A program made the position numbers and the translations under genes. Below the pieces are notes generated by a model. The model had not been told where the DNA came from, searched no databases, and worked only from the letters and a program-made list of their open reading frames with translations. From Gammaproteobacteria bacterium (lineage in GTDB: Bacteria > Pseudomonadota > Gammaproteobacteria > Thiohalomonadales > Thiohalomonadaceae), in assembly GCA_024709225.1 (NCBI GenBank), contig JANJXC010000104.1:1-64000 (forward strand): a stretch of 64,000 bases of DNA. Reading direction: 5' to 3'. Below, piece by piece: positions 45,488 to 53,336 of this stretch (position 1 is its first letter; every line of letters starts with the position of its first letter).

Positions 45488-47746
45488 TCAGAACTTGACG
45501 GAAACGCCGGCCGTATATACGCGCCCCGGATTTACGACAACCGAGATATCGTCACTGTTATAAACGCCATCATAGGAGTCATAAACACCATCGGCGTTAC
45601 TATCGACGGTCTTGGAGTCGCCAGTACCGCCGCGCGCCGTGTTGAAATAGGTCTCATCGAACAGATTATCGATCCGCGCAAAGAACGACCAGACGCTGTC
45701 GCCAAATTTGCGATCATAGTTAACAAGCAAATTGACGTTTTCGCGGCCGGCAATCTTCACCTGATTCACTTCGTCCGCATAATACGACGAAGTAGTATCC
45801 AGCTCCGCGGTAATCGTCCAGTAAGATGATGGCCGGAAACTGGCCGCAAGATTCATGTGGTGCCTGGGGGTGCGCGGAACAACATTCCCCTCGTTGTTAT
45901 AGTGTTCCAGGCAGTACTCCGTATTCGGATCAAACCCGGGATCGACAGTACACTCTTCGCCATAGCGATTGCCCAGCAAAAGATTGAAGTTATCATAATC
46001 AGTAAACTTGGCATCGAGGTAGGTGTAGGCCAGATTCCACGACCACATCTGTGACACCTGACTGTCCACCGACAACTCCAGACCGCGATTACGCACGCCG
46101 CCAATGTTGTCATACATGGTATTCGAGCCATCAGCCACCGCATACTGTCCCGCAGTAGTCATGATGTAATCCTTGCGATCGATCTGAAATACAGCTACAT
46201 CAATATCCGTTGGCGCGCCAAACAGCATCGTCTTGGCACGGAAACCAAGTTCAATATTAATCGCATGCTCCGGCTTGAGATCCGGATTATTGTCCGTCGT
46301 GCCAGTCGGACTGATGTCACCCGCAAACAGCTGATTGATTGATGGCGCCCGGAACCCGGTAGAGACGTTGGCGTAGACATCACGATTGTCGGCGAGCTCG
46401 TAATTGCCGCCCAGACGCCACGAACTTACGGTAAACGACTTCTCCAGCTTCAACCCGCTAAGATTTGAGTCATAGTCGAGATCGATGCGATCCACACGAC
46501 CGTTGAGCGTCATGGTCATAGGGTCGGACAACTGAAACTTCAATTCGCCGTACACCGCATTGACTGCCTCATCGGTCGTATCGTCGGAAATCGGGTCGCC
46601 TGCGGTGGCAGACTCGTTGACCCATGGAGTCCACGGATTATCCGCGATATCGATGTTGTTATAGGTGTTGTTCTTGTAACGATTCCGCCGCAGGTCCACT
46701 GCCGCCATCCACGCCACCTGTTCGCCGGAAGATCGGTACTCTGATTTCAGGCCGTTCTGCACCTGCTCATAGTCGTTAAGAACCTCGTAAAGCGTCGGGT
46801 CATTGCGGTTGGGCTTGGACACATACAGCGTGTCATCACGGAAACTATAGAGGCTGAGCAAGAGGTTGTCCGTGGCGTCGACGTCCCGCGAGTACGTCAC
46901 GAAATATTTTGCCAAATCAACGTCATAGTGATTGGCATAGTCGTTATAGCTGAAGATATCCTTGCTTTCCGGATCCGTTTCAGCCGCCACGGCGGTTATC
47001 GCACCATGGCTGTTCTTGTTGCGCTCGGACCGCTCGAAGCCGAACGAAACATCGCTGACATCATCAACGTAATATTGCAACTTGCCGTTGACGTATACCG
47101 CCTCCGATGCCGAGTCATCGTAATAGCCGTCCGTCGCCCGGCGCGACGCCTGTACGTGTCCGGCGAACTTGTCTTCCGCGAATCCGGCACGCACCAGCGT
47201 CTTGGATGCGTCGAAGCTACCACGCTCGCCCGCAACGGTGAAGCCCTTGTATTTCGCGCCGCGCTTGGTGGTTATGATAACCGCGCCGGAGAGTGCGTCG
47301 TCACCGAACAGGTATGAAGCACCACCCTTGACAACCTTTATCGACTCGATGTTATCAAGATCGATATTGACCCGCCCGGTGCGCTCGAACACCGGCACGC
47401 CATCGATAACCACGGCCACACCGGGCTTCTCACCCATGTACACCTGATTCTCAATGCCGCGGATATGAATCTTGATTGAGTCGCCGCTCTGCACCTCGGT
47501 GGTGACGCCGGGTATCGACTGCAACAACTGCTGAATATTTTCGGTGTGTGCCGCATCGACTTCATCACCGGAGATCACGGCAATATTTGACGGCTCATCG
47601 CGCTTTTGCTCGAACCGGTCATCAATGGTTGTGGATTCAACCTGAATCATCCCCAGATCTTCTGCCAGCACCGGCGCCCCCGCCATGACAACACCGGCCA
47701 GCGCAATAGCGCCGTGCATCGCCCGGCGATTGAATGGAATATTCAT
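45488..47746 (-). CDS. TonB-dependent outer-membrane receptor
   Basis: A 752-residue receptor. Signal peptide ends after GAPVLAE; TonB-box-like segment near DLGMIQVEST; plug domain (RDEPSNIAVISGDEVDAAHTENIQQLLQSIPGV, GEKPGVAVVIDGVPVF, IESIKVVKGGASYLFGDDALSGAVIITTKRG) and a 22-strand barrel ending in Phe (VYTAGVSVKF). An unusual Asp-rich run near the C-terminus (DSNADGVYDSYDGVYNSDD) resembles calcium-binding loops and probably sits in an extracellular loop before the last strand. The substrate is not evident: the plug is neither BtuB- nor FhuA-like by eye. The adjacent PCu(A)C gene suggests copper or another metal complex. Divergent from the double-cubane operon, with an FNR-type box upstream. 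Confidence 0.92.
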   Translation of the reverse strand: MNIPFNRRAMHGAIALAGVVMAGAPVLAEDLGMIQVESTTIDDRFEQKRDEPSNIAVISGDEVDAAHTENIQQLLQSIPGVTTEVQSGDSIKIHIRGIENQVYMGEKPGVAVVIDGVPVFERTGRVNIDLDNIESIKVVKGGASYLFGDDALSGAVIITTKRGAKYKGFTVAGERGSFDASKTLVRAGFAEDKFAGHVQASRRATDGYYDDSASEAVYVNGKLQYYVDDVSDVSFGFERSERNKNSHGAITAVAAETDPESKDIFSYNDYANHYDVDLAKYFVTYSRDVDATDNLLLSLYSFRDDTLYVSKPNRNDPTLYEVLNDYEQVQNGLKSEYRSSGEQVAWMAAVDLRRNRYKNNTYNNIDIADNPWTPWVNESATAGDPISDDTTDEAVNAVYGELKFQLSDPMTMTLNGRVDRIDLDYDSNLSGLKLEKSFTVSSWRLGGNYELADNRDVYANVSTGFRAPSINQLFAGDISPTGTTDNNPDLKPEHAINIELGFRAKTMLFGAPTDIDVAVFQIDRKDYIMTTAGQYAVADGSNTMYDNIGGVRNRGLELSVDSQVSQMWSWNLAYTYLDAKFTDYDNFNLLLGNRYGEECTVDPGFDPNTEYCLEHYNNEGNVVPRTPRHHMNLAASFRPSSYWTITAELDTTSSYYADEVNQVKIAGRENVNLLVNYDRKFGDSVWSFFARIDNLFDETYFNTARGGTGDSKTVDSNADGVYDSYDGVYNSDDISVVVNPGRVYTAGVSVKF

Positions 47747-47886
47747 TACACACCCCTTATGGTTAAGTTCCGCGACCGCGTCGCTTGCACTGAATTATTT
47801 GTTTTCAATGTGCAGCCCTGCACCGTATGCCCGATCAATACAGTGATTGATGGCGCGAACTATCTTGCGGAGAAGAGGAACAGACC

Positions 47887-47900
47887 TTGATTCAAATCAA
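47887..47900 (-). promoter_or_regulatory. Perfect FNR/DNR box upstream of the TonB receptor gene
   Basis: TTGATTCAAATCAA is an exact TTGAT-N4-ATCAA palindrome, 140 bp before the receptor ATG. A further inverted pair ATCAAT-N6-ATTGAT lies at 47834-47851. If it acts as a class II activator site, transcription would start near 47852 on the minus strand. Confidence 0.7.
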
Positions 47901-48022
47901 CCCGCCGGATTTCCATTTTTCGTTCCGGCAACGCAATAGCAGAATTCATACCAACCACAAGTCATTGATCTACAGCAATCAACCAGCGCGAGATTCTGTG
48001 ACTCATAGTTATTTGACGCGAA

Positions 48023-48161
48023 TGTGTGTGATATGACACACACCGACACAGAAACAAATATTTACACTCACGACACCCCTCACGATCAACAACGCAAGTG
48101 CTTATAAACACCGCAACCACGCAATAGCTCTGTGTCAAATCACACACGCGTGTGTCATTTG
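48023..48161. promoter_or_regulatory. Cluster of TGTGT-N6-ACACA palindromes in the divergent spacer
   Basis: Site A, 48023-48042: 7-bp arms (TGTGTGT / ACACACA) around GATATG. Site B, 48131-48146: TGTGT-CAAATC-ACACA. Site B runs into a larger 26-bp inverted repeat (48136-48161, one mismatched pair) with the perfect core ACACACGCGTGTGT. The sites are 110-250 bp upstream of the -24/-12 element at 48249, the distance expected for enhancer sites of a sigma-54 activator. The 5-6-5 layout would also fit a CRP/FNR-family protein. The rest of 47747-48358 holds two FNR-type boxes and promoter elements, listed separately. Confidence 0.7.
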
Positions 48162-48248
48162 CCTCACCTCAATGAGTCGCGCCAAGAGCCCAGCTGGCGA
48201 AAACGTACATCGCGTACGCCACACAACGCGCCAGCCTTAATTTCTTGC

Positions 48249-48262
48249 GGCAAATGTATTGC
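48249..48262 (+). promoter_or_regulatory. Sigma-54-type promoter of the double-cubane operon
   Basis: GGCAAATGTATTGC keeps the GG-N10-GC invariants and agrees with GGCACR-N4-TTGC at all but one position. It would start transcription near 48274, about 85 bp before the first gene. A sigma-54 activator is encoded 6.5 kb away in the same locus. Confidence 0.6.
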
Positions 48263-48276
48263 TTGACAATGATCAA
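48263..48276 (+). promoter_or_regulatory. FNR/DNR-type box of the double-cubane operon
   Basis: TTGACAATGATCAA matches TTGAT-N4-ATCAA at 9/10. TATCAT at 48296-48301 lies at the distance of a -10 box for FNR-dependent transcription from about 48308. It also overlaps the predicted sigma-54 start site, so FNR could activate one promoter and block the other. Confidence 0.65.
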
Positions 48277-48358
48277 CGACGCACACTTGATGCGCTATCA
48301 TCATCCGCCCCGGCAACATGCAGCGTGCAACCATCCGCCACAGCGCACTGGAATAATC

Positions 48359-49330
48359 ATGAAAAAGAGCACACTTCTGATATTTTTGTTTTCCATGAGC
48401 ATGACGCAGGCATTGCGTGCCGCAGACACACTATGGTGGTCCGAGACCATGCCTCACGCAGAGCATGGCAGCTCACAACATTCTCACGGCGGCCCGGTAG
48501 AAATCCGGCGTGGCATTTACCACAAGAATCTGTGGCTACGTTCCGGTGATGGACCGGTCGACGCAAAATACCTGGATGGTGCGGTCAGCGGCCGGATTCT
48601 TCTCACCGATGCCAACGGCGAAACCAAGGAGCTATCCGGCGGCAATGTTCACGGCTCCTATGGCGTCAACTTTGCGATGCCTGACGAAGGCTTCTACAAC
48701 CTCCATCTGATACGCGAATCTGTCGTTGATGGCGCCCGCCAGCTGACCATTGCGAAATCCGAGCCGCTCAAACACAGCTGCCGTGAGGGGCATGATCATG
48801 TAAAGCCGCTGATGGCGCCGAAACGATCCAGCCAGGTGCCGATGGAAATCGTTCGCCAACGCACAGCCGACGAGAATTTCCACAGCCTGCTCGGTTATGG
48901 CGATACGGCCAGTTTTCTGGTGCTGTACCAGGGCGAGCCTCTCGCTGGTGCGGAGGTCACCCTGCACACGGCCCGTGGCTGGCGCAACACGGTGCGCACC
49001 GATGCGCAGGGTATCGCCAGCTTCATGATGATTCGTGACTATTATCCCCCGTGGCACGAATTTGAGCGTCGCCATCGACAGGATTATGTCGTGCACGCTA
49101 GCCATACCACAGATGATGCCGGCACCACAGATAGCGGCAGCTATACCAAGACCCGCTATCTGGCCACGCTGAATGGCAGCTATTACCCCTCGACGCGTGA
49201 CTACAGGTCCTATGCCTACGGTCTGTTGCTTGGTGTATTCGCCCTCACCTTCACCGGTGTCGCCGTCTATTTCTACCGCCGTCGCCGCCAGCACCGTTTC
49301 CACGAGGTTCGTTTCGATGAAAAAAATTAG
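48359..49330 (+). CDS. Exported, His-rich, C-terminally anchored DUF4198-like protein
   Basis: A 323-residue protein. Signal peptide MKKSTLLIFLFSMSMTQALRAA, then a His-rich stretch (MPHAEHGSSQHSHGG: His33, 36, 41, 43), a domain with FNLH/GYGDTASFLVLYQGEPLAGAEVTLHTARGW and RTDAQGIASFMMIRD typical of DUF4198/carboxypeptidase-regulatory-like folds, more His near about 150 (HSCREGHDHVKP), and a C-terminal helix (YAYGLLLGVFALTFTGVAVYFY) with a basic stop. Related DUF4198 proteins accompany nickel/cobalt or other metal transporters. It probably binds a metal at the outer face of the inner membrane. The start at 48359 begins the signal peptide. Overlaps the next gene by 14 bp. Confidence 0.72.
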   Translation: MKKSTLLIFLFSMSMTQALRAADTLWWSETMPHAEHGSSQHSHGGPVEIRRGIYHKNLWLRSGDGPVDAKYLDGAVSGRILLTDANGETKELSGGNVHGSYGVNFAMPDEGFYNLHLIRESVVDGARQLTIAKSEPLKHSCREGHDHVKPLMAPKRSSQVPMEIVRQRTADENFHSLLGYGDTASFLVLYQGEPLAGAEVTLHTARGWRNTVRTDAQGIASFMMIRDYYPPWHEFERRHRQDYVVHASHTTDDAGTTDSGSYTKTRYLATLNGSYYPSTRDYRSYAYGLLLGVFALTFTGVAVYFYRRRRQHRFHEVRFDEKN

Positions 49331-50303
49331 AGACGCCATCAACGGCGTCGATCTGCGGCGCTTTCGTTTTCTGCTGCAACTGTTCTTTTTTGTGCTGCTG
49401 GTCTATGGCGGCTATTTCGCCGTCAATCTGGGCCAGAGCCTGCCGACCTTCGCCTGCGGTTTCAATGACGCCGGGCGGGGCGGCATCTGCTATCTGTTGC
49501 CGCTGCAACACCAGCTGGCGATGTCCTGGGGCACGCTGTTCGGCTGGGCCGGCCTAATGGTTCTGCAGGGCTTTCTGTTCTTTGCCCTGTGGTTCTTCAT
49601 ACTGAACAAGGGCTGGTGCGGCTATATCTGCCCCCTCGGCACCATTCAGGACTGGATTACCAGCCTGCGTACCCGCCTGGGCGTGCGCTACTCGCGCTAC
49701 ACCGAAGGACAGTTCCGCCGCCTCAGCCTGATCAAGTATCTGTTGCTGGCCCTGATGATCCTTATCCCGCTGGGCATCGGCGGCGCCCTGCTGCCCCACG
49801 ACATGGGCACGCCGTTCTGCGACATCTGTCCGGGGCGCATGATCATCCCGATGTTTACCGGCGATTTTTCCCAACTCACCATCGACTTTTCCACCAAGAC
49901 GACGATGGTGATGACCGCCCTGGGCATGCTGGTGACCGGGCTGTTTCTGGCCGGCGCCTTTTTCAAGAAGCGTTTCTTCTGCTTCTTCTGCCCGATGAGC
50001 GCCCTGCACTACCTGCTCTCCAAGCCGGCCCTGCTCAAGCTGAAGAAGGACGGCGCCAAGTGCACCCGCTGCGGTGACTGCTACCGGGTGTGCGACATGG
50101 AAATCCGGGAGATTGCCGACGAGGTGAAGGAGCCGCGCATCATGCAGGACGACTGCATCATGTGCCTCAAGTGCGTGGCCCATTGCCCGGAGCAGGGGGC
50201 GCTCAAGGCCACCTTTGCCGGCATTCCCATCTTCGAATCCACCGAACAAGGTTTCATCAAGCGCATGACCAAGGGACACCACGATGAACACAAACCCCAG
50301 TGA
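49317..50303 (+). CDS. Membrane polyferredoxin (NapH/CcoG-like 4Fe-4S protein)
   Basis: A 328-residue protein with about four membrane helices. Cys pairs of the NapH/NosR type occur at the membrane face (GWCGYICPLG, Cys101/105; CDICPGR, 168/171; FFCFFCPMSAL, 222/225), and a cytoplasmic C-terminal diferredoxin follows (CTRCGDCYRVC at 249-259, CIMCLKCVAHCP at 280-290). An extra pair lies at Cys47 and Cys58 on the first loop. Such proteins move electrons between quinol or periplasmic partners and cytoplasmic acceptors; CcoG reduces copper. Here it is the natural electron source for the activator and double-cubane protein next door. Start ATG 49317 overlaps the upstream gene; its stop lies inside the next gene. 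Confidence 0.88.
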   Translation: MKKIRDAINGVDLRRFRFLLQLFFFVLLVYGGYFAVNLGQSLPTFACGFNDAGRGGICYLLPLQHQLAMSWGTLFGWAGLMVLQGFLFFALWFFILNKGWCGYICPLGTIQDWITSLRTRLGVRYSRYTEGQFRRLSLIKYLLLALMILIPLGIGGALLPHDMGTPFCDICPGRMIIPMFTGDFSQLTIDFSTKTTMVMTALGMLVTGLFLAGAFFKKRFFCFFCPMSALHYLLSKPALLKLKKDGAKCTRCGDCYRVCDMEIREIADEVKEPRIMQDDCIMCLKCVAHCPEQGALKATFAGIPIFESTEQGFIKRMTKGHHDEHKPQ

Positions 50304-51564
50304 GGCCACCGCGCCCGCCTACAACCGTTCACGCCAGGCGCGTGAGGCGGAGACCCTGCTCGATCGCATCCAGGACGACTTCCCCGACAATCCGCAGGCG
50401 ATGCGCTACTTCTACGACCTGTTTCGCCGCGTCTATTGCCAGGGCGAACCGGTCAAGCATGAGGGCACCCTGGTCGGCACCACCTGCATTCACGCACCGG
50501 AAGAGCTGATCTATGCCTTCGGCGCCACGCCGGTCAGGCTGTGCAACGGCTCCTACCACTATGATCAGATCGGTGCCGATTTCATGCCGGCCAAGTCCTG
50601 CCCCCTGGTCAAGGCCACCCTCGGCTCGCTGCATGCCAAGGCCGCCGTTCCTGATACCAAGTCGCTGGAGCTGATCGTCAACCCCACCACCTGCGATCAG
50701 AAGACCAAGGCCAGCGCGATGATCGAGGCCATGGGCTACAGGGTGCATGACCTGGAACTGCCGCCGGCCAAGGAGAGCGAGGAGGCGCGGCTGTACTGGC
50801 AGCGCTCGGTGCGCCGCCTGGCCCTGCGCCTGCGTGAACTCACCGGGCGCAAGCTGACACGCAACAATCTCAGGCAGGCCATGGCCCGTACCGCCCGCGC
50901 CCAGACCGCCTTCCGCACCTTGCACCAGCTGCGCAAGAGCGCGCCGGCGCTGTTTCTCGGCAAGGATGCGTTTCTGGTCACCAACGCCTACTTCTTCGAC
51001 GACCTCGACCGCTGGACCGCCGCAGTCGAGCGGCTCAATGCCGAGCTGCAACTGCGGCAGATGGAAGGCTTCCAGGCGGCGCAGAAGCGCGCGCCGCGCA
51101 TCCTGTTCACCGGCTCGCCGCCCATCTTCCCCAACCTGAAGTTGCCGCTGCTCATCGAAGAGGCCGGCGGTGTGGTGGTGGCCGACGAAACCTGCTCCGC
51201 CAACCGCATGCTGTACGACATGACGGCGGTGGACGAGTGGCTGCTCAATGACATGGTGGACGGTCTGGCCGATCGCTATCTCAAGCCCTGCACCTGCCCC
51301 ATCTTCACCCGCAACGACGACCGTCAGCGCCGCCTGTTGCAGCTGGCGGCGGACTTCCACGTGGACGGCGTGGTGTATCAGGCCTTCGCCGGCTGTCAGG
51401 TGTACGAAATGGAGTACCGCAGCATCGCCGACGTGCTGGCGGCACAGGGGATCCCCATGTTGTACGTGGAAACCGACTACAGCCCCGACGACATGGGCCA
51501 GCTGTCCACCCGCATCGAGGCCTTCCTCGAATCCATCAAGACCCGCAAGAGGAATGCCCGATGA
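50284..51564 (+). CDS. Double-cubane-cluster-type protein (HgdB/FldB/BcrC superfamily, YjiM-like)
   Basis: A 426-residue single-subunit member of the 2-hydroxyacyl-CoA dehydratase D superfamily. Cysteines at 52, 68, 87, 106, 137, 304, 336, 338 and 371 sit in family-conserved settings (GTTCIHAPEEL, VRLCNGS, KSCPLVK, NPTTCDQK, DETCSANR, KPCTCP, FAGCQVYE). True dehydratases and benzoyl-CoA reductases need two such subunits; this locus has one, as in double-cubane proteins carrying an [8Fe-9S] cluster and in E. coli YjiM. Those proteins, fed by an activator ATPase, carry out ATP-driven very low-potential reductions; the physiological substrate is generally unknown. No CoA-ligase or CoA-transferase genes are nearby. 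Start overlaps the polyferredoxin gene by 20 bp, stop overlaps the activator by 4. Confidence 0.85.
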   Translation: MNTNPSEATAPAYNRSRQAREAETLLDRIQDDFPDNPQAMRYFYDLFRRVYCQGEPVKHEGTLVGTTCIHAPEELIYAFGATPVRLCNGSYHYDQIGADFMPAKSCPLVKATLGSLHAKAAVPDTKSLELIVNPTTCDQKTKASAMIEAMGYRVHDLELPPAKESEEARLYWQRSVRRLALRLRELTGRKLTRNNLRQAMARTARAQTAFRTLHQLRKSAPALFLGKDAFLVTNAYFFDDLDRWTAAVERLNAELQLRQMEGFQAAQKRAPRILFTGSPPIFPNLKLPLLIEEAGGVVVADETCSANRMLYDMTAVDEWLLNDMVDGLADRYLKPCTCPIFTRNDDRQRRLLQLAADFHVDGVVYQAFAGCQVYEMEYRSIADVLAAQGIPMLYVETDYSPDDMGQLSTRIEAFLESIKTRKRNAR

Positions 51565-52361
51565 ATTATTACGCCGGTATCGACATCGGCTCCACCGCCA
51601 TCAAGGCCGCGGTGGTCGACGAGGACGGCAGGCTGGTCGGCACGCGCATCGCCCCCACCGGCAGCTCGTTCCACAAGAACGCCATGGAAACCTTCGAGGC
51701 GCTGCTGGCGCAGCACGGCATCGCGCGCGATACGGTGAGGTTCATTACCGCCACCGGTTATGGCCGCAAGCTGTTCAAGGAGGCGGACGACTCCATCAGC
51801 GAGATCACCGCCAATGCCACCGGTGCACACGAGGCCGGCAAGGCCTTCGGCGGTGTACGCACCATCATCAATATCGGCGGTCAGGACTCCAAGGCGATCC
51901 AGATCGATATCCACGGCAACGTCAGCAACTTCGCCATGAACGACAAGTGCGCCGCCGGTACCGGGCGCTTCCTCGATGTGGCGGCGCGCAATCTGGAAAT
52001 CGACCTGGAGGAGTTGGGCGATTACCACTTCGGCGGCAGCGGCGCGCCGCTGACCATCAACAGCACCTGCGCGGTATTCGCCGAATCGGAGATCATCGGC
52101 CTGCTGGCCAAGGGCCATGGCAAGGAGGAGATCGTGGCCGGCATCCACTACTCCATCGCCCGCCGCACCGTGCGCCTGGCCAAGCGTGTCGGCATTGAGG
52201 ACCGCGTCTATTTCGACGGCGGTCCGGCGCTGAACAAAGGCCTGGTGGCCGCCATTCAGGACGAACTGGGACGCGAACTGGTGATCCCGGAACAGCCGCA
52301 GACCACCACCGCCTTCGGCGCGGCGATCCTGGCGCGCAGTCAGTACCTCGCAGAAGCGTGA
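51561..52361 (+). CDS. BadF/HgdC-type activator ATPase of the double-cubane protein
   Basis: A 266-residue ASKHA-fold ATPase. Phosphate loops AGIDIGSTAIKAAVVD and IINIGGQDSKAIQ; the cluster cysteines Cys130 (NDKCAAGTGRFLDV) and Cys170 (STCAVFAESEI) bind one [4Fe-4S] across the homodimer; adenosine motif FDGGPALNKG. It resembles HgdC, BadG and E. coli YjiL. ATP hydrolysis drives an electron onto the partner double-cubane cluster. Overlap with the partner gene (ATGA) and with the next gene (TGATG) shows strict coupling. Confidence 0.92.
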   Translation: MNYYAGIDIGSTAIKAAVVDEDGRLVGTRIAPTGSSFHKNAMETFEALLAQHGIARDTVRFITATGYGRKLFKEADDSISEITANATGAHEAGKAFGGVRTIINIGGQDSKAIQIDIHGNVSNFAMNDKCAAGTGRFLDVAARNLEIDLEELGDYHFGGSGAPLTINSTCAVFAESEIIGLLAKGHGKEEIVAGIHYSIARRTVRLAKRVGIEDRVYFDGGPALNKGLVAAIQDELGRELVIPEQPQTTTAFGAAILARSQYLAEA

Positions 52362-53044
52362 TGGAGCCTATCGAGCAGACCATCGTCACCCTGCCGCTGG
52401 CCCTGGCGCTCGGTCTGGTGTTCGGCTTCAGCGCCTGCACCATCAGCTGCCTGCCCTACCTCGGCCCGGTGTTCCTCGCCAGCGACGGCGGCATCCGCCA
52501 GTCCTGGCGCACGGTACTGCCGTTCTCCCTCGGCCGCCTGAGCAGCTATGCGGGGCTGGGCCTGCTGGCCGGCTTCGCGGGACAGTATCTGGGGGACGAT
52601 GCAGGCTTGGGCAGCGTGCGCTGGTTGGTCGGCTGCGCCGCCATCATGGTCGGCCTCGCCCTGCTGCTGCGCCGCGCGCCGCGCCCTGCTTGCAACACCA
52701 CGCCGGCGGCAGAACAGCCGCTGCTGCGCCACGACTCACGGCCACCGCGCGCGCTGATGCCCGGCGGGCTGTTCCTGATGGGCATCAGCATGGCGCTGAC
52801 GCCCTGCGCCCCACTCAGCACGATATTGTTCTCCGCCGCGCTCACTGCCAGTGCCACGCATGGTCTGGCCCTGGGGCTGTCCTTCGGCCTCGGTGCCATC
52901 GCCCTCCCCGCGCTTATCTTCGGCGTCGGCGTCGCCTATCTCGGCCAGCGCCTGCGCGAGCAGCTGCGTCACTGGAGCCATGGGGTGCAGCGGCTCAGCG
53001 CCGCGCTGCTCATTGCGGTGGGTAGCGTGAACCTGCTGGCCTGA
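52361..53044 (+). CDS. CcdA/DsbD-like (SafE-annotated) membrane protein
   Basis: A 227-residue six-helix membrane protein. Helix 1 ends with CTISCLPYLGP (Cys26, Cys30) and helix 4 has LTPCAP (Cys149), the pseudo-symmetric Cys-Pro signature of the CcdA/DsbD membrane domain. Databases often call this family sulfite exporter TauE/SafE. DsbD-type proteins pass thiol reducing power to the periplasm; the family is common next to copper and cytochrome-oxidase maturation genes. Between the halves is a hydrophilic linker with a His-containing stretch. Last gene of the operon; a terminator follows. It may reduce a periplasmic cysteine or metal site on the His-rich protein. Confidence 0.75.
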   Translation: MEPIEQTIVTLPLALALGLVFGFSACTISCLPYLGPVFLASDGGIRQSWRTVLPFSLGRLSSYAGLGLLAGFAGQYLGDDAGLGSVRWLVGCAAIMVGLALLLRRAPRPACNTTPAAEQPLLRHDSRPPRALMPGGLFLMGISMALTPCAPLSTILFSAALTASATHGLALGLSFGLGAIALPALIFGVGVAYLGQRLREQLRHWSHGVQRLSAALLIAVGSVNLLA

Positions 53045-53064
53045 GGACTAAAAACCCGGAAAGC

Positions 53065-53089
53065 AAAAAGCCCGCGCAAGGCGGGCTTT
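53065..53089. terminator. Terminator between the double-cubane operon and the tRNA operon
   Basis: AAAGCCCGC (53067-53075) pairs with GCGGGCTTT (53081-53089). It is followed by a T-run on the minus strand (TTTTTGC) for the tRNA transcript, and may serve both directions. Confidence 0.8.
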
Positions 53090-53099
53090 CTGTATTGGA

Positions 53100-53176
53100 T
53101 GGGGTGGACGATGGGACTCGAACCCACGACGGCCGGAATCACAATCCGGGACTCTACCAACTGAGCTACGTCCACC
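53100..53176 (-). tRNA. tRNA-His (GTG)
   Basis: 77 nt including CCA and the extra 5' G opposite discriminator C. Acceptor GTGGACG/CGTCCAC; anticodon GTG in ATTGTGATT. Confidence 0.95.
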
Positions 53177-53209
53177 ATTGAAACTATGGCCACTGAAGGC
53201 CGCCGGGAT

Positions 53210-53286
53210 TGGCGCGCCCGGCAGGACTCGAACCTGCTACCCTCGGCTTAGAAGGCCGATGCTCTATCCGGATGAGCTACGGGCGC
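53210..53286 (-). tRNA. tRNA-Arg (TCT)
   Basis: 77 nt including CCA. Acceptor GCGCCCG/CGGGCGC; anticodon loop CTTCTAA, anticodon TCT. Confidence 0.94.
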
Positions 53287-53336
53287 CGGATGGCCGAGTC
53301 CGCGTATCGTATCGAAAAACGGTCCCTTAATCGAGT

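Noticed and set aside
50329-51360. Antisense frame of 343 codons over the double-cubane gene
   Set aside because: Codon bias shadow; the plus strand carries the conserved cysteine motifs.
50284-52361. Genuine 2-hydroxyglutaryl-CoA dehydratase or benzoyl-CoA reductase
   Set aside because: Only one large subunit and no CoA-ligase, transferase or ring-degradation genes nearby.
52361-53044. Sulfite exporter, as the family is often named
   Set aside because: The Cys-Pro signature and size match CcdA/DsbD membrane domains better, and no sulfur-metabolism genes adjoin.
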